Source of the DNA: an uncultured Alcaligenaceae bacterium
GTDB taxonomy: Bacteria > Pseudomonadota > Gammaproteobacteria > Burkholderiales > Burkholderiaceae_B
Length of the DNA: 10,271 nucleotides
Direction: 5' to 3'
NCBI GenBank assembly: GCA_937952975.1
Contig: CALFXX010000093.1
Coordinates: forward strand, 1 to 10,271
Shown: positions 5,979 through 10,271 of the stretch, in pieces
Layout: each line of letters opens with the position of its first letter
Position numbering within the stretch: position 1 is the first letter of the stretch
Notes under the pieces: generated by a model
Databases searched by the model: none
What the model saw: the letters and a program-made list of their open reading frames with translations, nothing else
Told to the model about the DNA's origin: nothing
Program-made: the position numbers and the translations under genes

Positions 5979-7132
5979 TAGCCGATAGCAAGCCGCCAAA
6001 GCGAAGTGACCTCAGCGCGTCTGGCATCAGCGAGCGGATCAGCCTCTTCTTTCGCTTTAGGATGTATCGGCCGTGTATCAAGTCGCTCAAGCACGACTAA
6101 GCCTGCTCGCTCGATCGCCGCAAGCAGCGCTGCGCGACTACGCAGGCCAAGATGCTCGGCCAAATCCGACAAAATCAACCAACCCTGACCCTTGGGTGCC
6201 AGATGCTTGCTCAGCCCCGATAAAAATCCCAACAGCATGTGCTGGTCTTGATCAAAAACAGCTTGTTCAAGCGTTGAGGCAGGGCGCCCTGGTAGCCAGG
6301 GTGGGTTACACACAATCAAATCAGCCTGCCCCTCAGGAAACAAATCCCCTTGTTGCAAGGTGATGTGCTTGGCCATGTTCAAACGATTCATGTTGTCCTG
6401 CGCGCATAACAGGGCGCGTGCGCTGGTGTCGGTGCCCACCACGCGCTTGACGCCCTGTTTGACCAACAAGGCCGCAAGAACGCCTGTACCCGTGCCAATA
6501 TCAAACGCAGTGACGATCGAAAGAGGGCTGGCCCGAAACGCTTGACTCACCAGATCCAGATACTCTGAACGAATCGGCGCGAACACTCCATAGTGAGGAT
6601 GAATGCGGTCTTGCAAAGCGGGCACGTCGACCCCTTTTTTACGCCACTCATAGGCGCTGATGACCCCCAACAACTCAGTCATGGGCATCACGTAGGGCTC
6701 GGCATTGTCACCGTAGGCTGCCAGGCAGGCTGTCGCTACCTCAGGCGCACGGCGCAGGGTCAGGACGTGGTGGGGTTCAAACGTTAACAGCAACATCCCA
6801 AGCGTTCGTGCGCGTTGCGCGCGCGCCAAACGTACCTGATGGAAGCGTTCGGGGTAGGGTTGCTCGGCGTACTTGACCCGACGCTTTGCGGTGCGTCGAC
6901 CCAACGCTTGCAGTAATTGGCGGGCATTTTGAAAGTCACCGGTCCAGATCAGGCCAACGCCTTCGCTCGCAAGCCGATAGGCAATATCTGCAGTCATCGT
7001 GTCATCCGCTAAAACAGTACGTTTTGGCGGTGCCCAGTTGTTTTCAGAACGCCAGGGCAGTGACTGAATTTCACCGTCTTTTTCCCACGAAATCACGGGA
7101 GATATTGCAGGAATTGGGTGGATAGCAGGCAT
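5978..7132 (-). CDS. Uncharacterised class I SAM-dependent methyltransferase (NPPW type)
   Basis: The 384-residue protein has a Rossmann methyltransferase domain in its second half: SAM-binding motif I DIGTGTGV (211-218), the acidic residue after strand 2 (D235 in VGTDTS) and the catalytic-type motif NPPW (276-279). N/D-P-P-Y/F/W is the signature of enzymes that methylate an exocyclic or amide nitrogen, such as PrmC/HemK (release-factor glutamine), RsmC/RlmG (rRNA guanine) and DNA adenine methyltransferases. The segment HYGVFAPIRSEYLDLV (180-195) sits where PrmC has its 'P-R-x-E-T-E' lead-in. Residues 1-200 are a separate N-terminal domain with no motif I of its own. They contain an acidic and arginine-rich stretch and could be a substrate-recognition or degenerate domain. 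The substrate cannot be assigned. The ATG at 7132 has only a weak GAGA-like ribosome site. It is divergent from fba and convergent with mog. Confidence 0.85.
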   Translation of the reverse strand: MPAIHPIPAISPVISWEKDGEIQSLPWRSENNWAPPKRTVLADDTMTADIAYRLASEGVGLIWTGDFQNARQLLQALGRRTAKRRVKYAEQPYPERFHQVRLARAQRARTLGMLLLTFEPHHVLTLRRAPEVATACLAAYGDNAEPYVMPMTELLGVISAYEWRKKGVDVPALQDRIHPHYGVFAPIRSEYLDLVSQAFRASPLSIVTAFDIGTGTGVLAALLVKQGVKRVVGTDTSARALLCAQDNMNRLNMAKHITLQQGDLFPEGQADLIVCNPPWLPGRPASTLEQAVFDQDQHMLLGFLSGLSKHLAPKGQGWLILSDLAEHLGLRSRAALLAAIERAGLVVLERLDTRPIHPKAKEEADPLADARRAEVTSLWRLAIG

Positions 7133-7271
7133 CAGAGCGTCTCGATATTTTGTTTGGATAGGGCGAAACCCGAATTTGGGGTGTTTTCAGGGCAAATACT
7201 GTCATGCTGCCGTAAAATAACGGGTTAATTCATCCTCCATCCCGTCATTTTGCTCTAAAAAAGGATTTCTC
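7133..7271. promoter_or_regulatory. Divergent methyltransferase/fba intergenic region
   Basis: These 139 bp contain the upstream signals of both genes. For fba, TAAAAT at 7213-7218 is a plausible -10, though without a clear -35, and AAGGA at 7261-7265 is a strong ribosome-binding site six bases before the ATG. CCCGAATTTGGG (7169-7180) is a 12-base palindrome with one mismatched pair and might be an operator. A small CCGT/ACGG inverted repeat (7210-7223) surrounds the possible -10. Confidence 0.4.
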
Positions 7272-8336
7272 ATGGCACTCGTCTCTATGCGCCAGCTTTT
7301 GGATCATGCCGCTGAGCATGGTTATGGCATCCCCGCCTTCAACGTGAACAACCTCGAACAGGTACAAGCCATCATGGAGGCGGCCGCTCAAACCGACAGC
7401 CCAGTGATCATGCAGGCCTCAGCGGGGGCGCGCAAATATGCGGGCGAGGGCTTTCTTAAATATTTGATTCAAGCGGCTGTTGAGTCGTACCCGCATATCC
7501 CGGTCGTGATGCACCAGGATCATGGTCAATCGCCCAAGATTTGCCAGGGCGCGATTGACCTTGGGTTTTCAAGCGTGATGATGGATGGTTCATTGAAAGA
7601 AGACGGCAAGTCGATTGCTGATTATGACTACAACGTTGCGGTCACCAAGCAAGTCGTCGACATGGCACACAAGTTGGGCGTCACGGTTGAAGGCGAGCTC
7701 GGCTGCCTCGGTTCGCTCGAAACCATGGAAGGCGATAAAGAAGACGGCCACGGTGCTGATGGCAAGCTGACCATGGATCAGTTGTTAACTGACCCCGAGC
7801 AGGCTGCCGACTTTGTGCGCAAAACACAGCTAGATGCTTTGGCGATCGCAATTGGTACCAGCCATGGCGCTTACAAATTTACGCGCAAGCCTACAGGCGA
7901 TATCTTGTCGATTTCGCGTATCAAAGAAATCAACAAGCGTTTGCCGAACACTCACCTGGTCATGCACGGCAGCTCAAGCGTGCCGCAAGAGCTCTTGGCC
8001 GAGATTCGCCAGTTTGGTGGCGACATGAAAGAAACTTACGGCGTGCCTGTTGAAGAGATCCAAGAGGCAATCAAGTTTGGTGTGCGTAAAATCAACATCG
8101 ATACCGATATCCGCTTGGCGATGACGGGTGCGATCCGTCGTTTCTTTGCCGAAAACCCCGGTAAATTTGATCCGCGCGAATATCTCAAACCTGCCCGCGA
8201 AGCCGCTAAGGCCATTTGCGTTCAGCGTTATCAGCAGTTTGGTACTGCAGGCAATGCCAGCAAGATCAAGGTGATTTCACTGCAAGACATCGCGGGCCAG
8301 TACTCGGCAGGCAGGTTGTCGCAGGTTGTGCAGTAA
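7272..8336 (+). CDS. fba: Fructose-1,6-bisphosphate aldolase, class II
   Basis: This metal-dependent aldolase interconverts fructose-1,6-bisphosphate with dihydroxyacetone phosphate and glyceraldehyde-3-phosphate in glycolysis, gluconeogenesis and, where present, the Calvin cycle. The 354-residue protein has the class II landmarks: GIPAFNVNN near the N-terminus (19-27), HQDHG (81-85) with the catalytic aspartate D83 and metal ligand H84, GELG (141-144), GTSHGAYKF (196-204) with H198, MHGSSSVP (231-238) with H232, and INIDTDIRLA (275-284) for phosphate binding. These assignments are by analogy with the E. coli enzyme. The overall type is that annotated as CbbA/FbaA in betaproteobacteria. The start has a good AAGGA site. 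The last residues, LSQVVQ, and the stop codon are encoded by the first copies of a tandem repeat that continues beyond the gene. A strong terminator follows about 100 bp downstream, so fba is not co-transcribed with what comes next. Confidence 0.96.
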   Translation: MALVSMRQLLDHAAEHGYGIPAFNVNNLEQVQAIMEAAAQTDSPVIMQASAGARKYAGEGFLKYLIQAAVESYPHIPVVMHQDHGQSPKICQGAIDLGFSSVMMDGSLKEDGKSIADYDYNVAVTKQVVDMAHKLGVTVEGELGCLGSLETMEGDKEDGHGADGKLTMDQLLTDPEQAADFVRKTQLDALAIAIGTSHGAYKFTRKPTGDILSISRIKEINKRLPNTHLVMHGSSSVPQELLAEIRQFGGDMKETYGVPVEEIQEAIKFGVRKINIDTDIRLAMTGAIRRFFAENPGKFDPREYLKPAREAAKAICVQRYQQFGTAGNASKIKVISLQDIAGQYSAGRLSQVVQ

Positions 8337-8412
8337 AACTGTTGCAGGTTATTCAGTAAAACTATCGCAGGTCGTTCAGTAAAACTATCGCAGGTCGTTC
8401 AGTCGGGCTATC
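8311..8412. repeat. 23-bp tandem repeat, four copies plus a partial, across the fba stop codon
   Basis: Four head-to-tail 23-bp units start at 8321, 8344, 8367 and 8390, with a 10-base partial copy (GCAGGTTGTC) at 8311-8320. Unit consensus is GCAGGTYRTTCAGTAAAACT plus RTY. Units 2 and 3 differ at only two positions (T/C and A/G). Unit 4 is identical to unit 3 except CGGG for AAAA. The fba stop codon TAA (8334-8336) lies in unit 1, and units 2 and 3 carry TAA at the same place. Units are contiguous without spacers, so this is a micro- or minisatellite-like duplication and not CRISPR. Confidence 0.93.
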
Positions 8413-8435
8413 GTATTTAGAGGCCTTGCTGTGCA

Positions 8436-8482
8436 TAGCAAAAGCACCTCTAACCAACTCGGGTTAGAGGTGCTTTTTGCTA
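8436..8482. terminator. Strong bidirectional rho-independent terminator after fba
   Basis: Sixteen perfect base pairs (8440-8455 with 8462-8477) close a six-base loop, AACTCG. With one bulged T the stem extends by TAGC/GCTA to 8436-8482. The stem is G/C-rich near the loop (GCACCTCTAACC) with A4 on the left and T5 on the right, the classic form of an intrinsic terminator that works in both directions. It ends the fba transcript and insulates the toxin-antitoxin genes downstream. Confidence 0.95.
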
Positions 8483-8561
8483 TAGCGGCCCGATAGGGCT
8501 AGATCGTTTTGTCTAGGTTGCCTTGCAAATATCCGAGCCTGAGTCCATTGTTGCCAACTTT
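8483..8561. other. Spacer between the fba terminator and the brnTA promoter
   Basis: I see no gene, tRNA or convincing regulatory site in this spacer. It contains a small GCCC-GATA-GGGC hairpin (8488-8499). With the repeat, the terminator and the following promoter it makes up the 274-bp gene-free stretch between fba and brnT. Confidence 0.5.
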
Positions 8562-8589
8562 TTGGCATAAGGATCTTTGTCTTTATTAA
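8562..8589 (+). promoter_or_regulatory. Candidate promoter of the brnT-brnA operon
   Basis: TTGGCA (8562-8567, five of six consensus bases) and TATTAA (8584-8589, four of six) are separated by 16 bp. Transcription would begin near 8596, leaving a leader of about 15 bases before the brnT ATG at 8611. The -35 is also the right arm of a perfect inverted repeat TGCCAA-CTTT-TTGGCA (8552-8567), and a second inverted repeat, GTATT-N9-AATAC (8591-8609), sits at the predicted start of transcription. Both are reasonable operator candidates for an autorepressing antitoxin. Confidence 0.45.
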
Positions 8590-8593
8590 AGTA

Positions 8594-8621
8594 TTGACAA
8601 AGTAAATACAATGGCTAAAAT
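8594..8621 (+). promoter_or_regulatory. Second promoter-like site overlapping the brnT start codon
   Basis: A perfect -35 TTGACA (8594-8599) and TAAAAT (8616-8621, five of six) lie 16 bp apart, the best consensus match in the window. Transcription would start near 8628, inside brnT and past its ATG. Such an RNA would carry intact brnA but no full-length brnT. Confidence 0.4.
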
Positions 8622-8922
8622 CCTAGAACTAGAGAACCGCTCTGATATCAATGGTTCGACTTTTGTCTGGAGTCGTAACAAAGCCGTGGCAAACCTGCGT
8701 AAGCATGGTGTGAGTTTTGACGATGCAGCAACAGTGTTTGCTGATCCATTTTTCGTCTTGACCGATGCCTCTAGGCATAACGAAGCGCGCGAGGCTGTCA
8801 TTGGCTTCGATCAAACTGGTTGCCTGCTGTTTGTCGTGCACAGTGAAGTCGATCACGCGTTCATCCGAATAATTTCTGCCCGACGGGCAGAGCCTAAAGA
8901 AGAGGCCCTATATGCTCAATGA
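8611..8922 (+). CDS. brnT: BrnT-family ribonuclease toxin (type II toxin-antitoxin)
   Basis: BrnT toxins adopt a RelE-like fold and cleave RNA to stop growth, and are neutralised by BrnA. The 103-residue protein has the family pattern: F-x-W (18-20), K24, N28, KHGVSFDDA (31-39), a DP-F motif after V-F (42-47), the E-A-R of the central strand (58-60) and the terminal strand IRIISARRA (85-93) before the final acidic helix and Y101. The usual 'W-D' is W-S here, and the usual E-R before the final tyrosine is E-E, so activity is likely but not certain. The N-terminus is about ten residues longer than many BrnTs. The ATG at 8611 is the only ATG, GTG or TTG start before the F-x-W motif, although its ribosome-binding site is poor, which suggests low toxin translation. 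The toxin precedes the antitoxin, the usual brn order, and overlaps it by 11 bp. Confidence 0.88.
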   Translation: MAKILELENRSDINGSTFVWSRNKAVANLRKHGVSFDDAATVFADPFFVLTDASRHNEAREAVIGFDQTGCLLFVVHSEVDHAFIRIISARRAEPKEEALYAQ

Positions 8923-9196
8923 TCGACTAAAAGCTCGCCTGCAACCCAACCGTCCGATGACTTCAATTACTTTAAGAATCCCTGTCGATGTGGTCGATTC
9001 TTTAAAGGCGATTGCGCCGCAACGTGGCTTTACAGGCTATCAAACGCTGTTGAAATCGTACTTAAGCGATGGCTTGCGGCGAGACGAAGCGCATAGTCTT
9101 CATGCCTCAACGGCGCGCTTAGTCCAAGCCCTTAAAAATCGTGGCGTTTCGGCCGAGCTGATTGCTTTGGCCGAGCAAGACTTACAAAAAGGTTAG
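8912..9196 (+). CDS. brnA: BrnA-like/CopG-type ribbon-helix-helix antitoxin
   Basis: The 94-residue protein is the expected partner of BrnT. It binds and inhibits the toxin and, in characterised pairs, represses its own operon. Residues 17-55 form a ribbon-helix-helix DNA-binding domain: strand TSITLRIP (17-24), helix 1 DVVDSLKAIAPQRG (26-39), and helix 2 GYQTLLKSYLSDGL (42-55) with the Y-Q-T-L signature common to BrnA and CopG-like antitoxins. The C-terminal part (about 60-94) is a charged helical tail, longer than in short BrnAs. The ATG at 8912 lies inside the end of brnT and has an excellent AGAGG ribosome site six bases upstream, so antitoxin translation should exceed that of the toxin. 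The assignment to BrnA rather than generic CopG rests on the BrnT neighbour. Confidence 0.83.
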   Translation: MLNDRLKARLQPNRPMTSITLRIPVDVVDSLKAIAPQRGFTGYQTLLKSYLSDGLRRDEAHSLHASTARLVQALKNRGVSAELIALAEQDLQKG

Positions 9197-9353
9197 CGCT
9201 AGACCTGCGCGCCAAGTCTATTGTCAGGCAATCCGTCGTCGGGACCGGCGAGAGAACTCGGTACGGGTAAGAATCCCACACTTCTTGTTAAAATGTTTCA
9301 TCTTCAAGATTTAAGCGGACGCAAGGCTCGCTTTCACTTTTATAGGCTTCGCT
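9197..9353. other. purC leader/intergenic region
   Basis: These 157 bp contain no supported gene. An imperfect palindrome (9201-9219, AGAC/GTCT outer arms) follows brnA and a small CGAG-AGAA-CTCG hairpin lies at 9249-9260. Neither has a T-run. TAAAAT at 9289-9294 is a possible purC -10 without a recognisable -35. No known riboswitch could be recognised by eye. Confidence 0.4.
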
Positions 9354-10235
9354 GTGGCCCTTACTATTCTTCAGTCTTCGATCCAGTCTTTACCCTTGCT
9401 GGCGCGAGGGAAAGTGCGCGATATGTATGCGGTGGGCGACGACAAGTTGTTGATTGTTGCAACGGATCGAATCTCTGCCTTTGATGTGATTCTGGATGAT
9501 CCTATCCCAGGCAAAGGTCAGGTGCTCAAAGAGCTCACAGACTTTTGGCTGACCAAGTTGGCTCATGTGCTGCCCAATCACTCAACGGGCATCAACCCTG
9601 AAGATGTTGTGACCGCTGCCGAGCGCGAGCAGGTGGTTGGCCGTGCCGTCGTTGTGAAGCGCTTAAAGCCCATTTTGGTCGAGGCTGTGGCGCGTGGTTA
9701 CTTGATTGGTTCAGGCTGGAAAGACTACCAAGCCAGCGGCTCAGTCTGTGGTATCGCGTTGCCAGCTGGGCTTAAACAAGCGGGTAAGTTACCCACGCCG
9801 ATTTTTACGCCCGCTGCAAAAGCAGAGTTTGGTCTTCATGACGAAAACGTTGATTTCGATTATGTGATTAAAGAAATTGGCCTTGAAATGGCTGAACGTA
9901 TTCGCGAAGTTACCTTGCGCTTGTATTCTGAGGCCGCAACGTTTGCCGCGACCAAAGGCATCATGATTGCTGACACCAAGTTTGAGTTCGGGCTGGATGC
10001 AAACGGTACCTTGCACTTGATGGATGAGGTACTGACCCCTGATTCATCACGCTTTTGGCCTGCTGATGGTTATCGCGAGGGCATTAGCCCGCCATCCTTT
10101 GATAAGCAATTTGTGCGCGATTATCTTGAGACTCAGCCGTGGGGCAAGACACCGCCAGCACCAAGATTGCCAGCCGAAGTGATCGCTAAAACTGCCGCTA
10201 AGTATCGTGAGGCGCTGGATCGTTTGGTGGCCTGA
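9354..10235 (+). CDS. purC: Phosphoribosylaminoimidazole-succinocarboxamide synthase (SAICAR synthetase)
   Basis: PurC joins CAIR and aspartate with ATP to give SAICAR in de novo purine synthesis. At 293 residues it is the long, yeast-like form rather than the short form of E. coli (about 237). Diagnostic blocks are all present: GKVRDMY (19-25), RISAFD (39-44), ARGYLIGSGWKDYQASG (113-129), HDEN (162-165), ADTKFEFG (206-213) and DEVLTPDSSRFW (224-235). The gene starts with GTG at 9354. An in-frame TAA at 9312-9314 and the absence of any other start codon between the two leave no upstream option, and AGG at 9344-9346 is seven bases before it. The segment usually reading T-K-A-E-x-G-E-H is A-K-A-E-F-G-L-H here, a mild deviation. 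In related genomes purE and purK usually follow. Here the contig ends 36 bases after the stop. Confidence 0.96.
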   Translation: MALTILQSSIQSLPLLARGKVRDMYAVGDDKLLIVATDRISAFDVILDDPIPGKGQVLKELTDFWLTKLAHVLPNHSTGINPEDVVTAAEREQVVGRAVVVKRLKPILVEAVARGYLIGSGWKDYQASGSVCGIALPAGLKQAGKLPTPIFTPAAKAEFGLHDENVDFDYVIKEIGLEMAERIREVTLRLYSEAATFAATKGIMIADTKFEFGLDANGTLHLMDEVLTPDSSRFWPADGYREGISPPSFDKQFVRDYLETQPWGKTPPAPRLPAEVIAKTAAKYREALDRLVA

Positions 10236-10257
10236 GGCCTTCGGGTCATCACCGTTA

Positions 10258-10271
10258 AGATCGGAAGAGCG
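10258..10271 (+). other. Residual Illumina TruSeq adapter at contig end (not genomic)
   Basis: The final 14 bases, AGATCGGAAGAGCG, are identical to the beginning of the Illumina TruSeq adapter (the AGATCGGAAGAGC core plus the following G of the read-2-side adapter). Real sequence therefore probably ends at about 10257, though the first adapter base or two could also be genomic by chance. Confidence 0.9.

Noticed and set aside
8311..8412. CRISPR array
   Set aside because: The 23-bp units are directly adjacent with no spacers and begin within a housekeeping gene, and no cas genes are present.
8436..8482. Small RNA or tRNA gene in the strong stem-loop after fba
   Set aside because: A simple perfect hairpin with A and T tracts on either side is fully explained as a bidirectional intrinsic terminator.
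9221..9484. Plus-strand open frame of 87 codons before and into purC
   Set aside because: It overlaps the conserved start of PurC in another frame, and its translation resembles nothing recognisable. The intergenic part is better read as leader.

Overview
This is a single contig end of about 10.3 kb from a Gram-negative proteobacterium, most likely a betaproteobacterium of the order Burkholderiales. The pointers are a long-form PurC directly downstream of a class II fructose-bisphosphate aldolase (the pyk-fba-purC-purE order is familiar in Burkholderiales), a PitA and a Mog that both closely resemble the enterobacterial proteins, and a mid-GC base composition. The family or genus cannot be fixed from the sequence. 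The last 14 bases match the start of the Illumina TruSeq adapter, so the right edge is a sequencing end, not a biological boundary.

Layout from left to right. (1) Positions 3-509: the 3' part of an IclR-type regulator, with its DNA-binding half off the window. (2) 705-3494: a three-gene, translationally coupled operon for a NitT/TauT-type ABC importer (ATPase, Tat-exported NrtA-like binding protein, permease). Its substrate is not deducible. (3) 3577-5052, minus strand: the low-affinity phosphate transporter PitA, convergent with the importer operon. (4) 5240-5860: Mog, molybdopterin adenylyltransferase, divergent from pitA. (5) 5978-7132, minus strand: an uncharacterised class I SAM-dependent methyltransferase with an NPPW motif, convergent with mog. 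(6) 7272-8336: class II fructose-bisphosphate aldolase. Its last codons are the first unit of a 23-bp, four-copy tandem repeat, followed by a very strong bidirectional terminator. (7) 8611-9196: a BrnT/BrnA-type toxin-antitoxin pair lying between fba and purC. (8) 9354-10235: purC, starting with GTG.

Most of the window is housekeeping (glycolysis/gluconeogenesis, purine synthesis, phosphate uptake, molybdenum cofactor). The accessory parts are the importer operon with its nearby IclR gene, the orphan methyltransferase, and the toxin-antitoxin module. I found no clearly new system. The best leads are the brnT/brnA control region, which contains an unusually good promoter-like sequence placed so that its transcript would encode the antitoxin but not full-length toxin, and the tandem repeat in which copies 1-3 can each supply the end of the aldolase reading frame.
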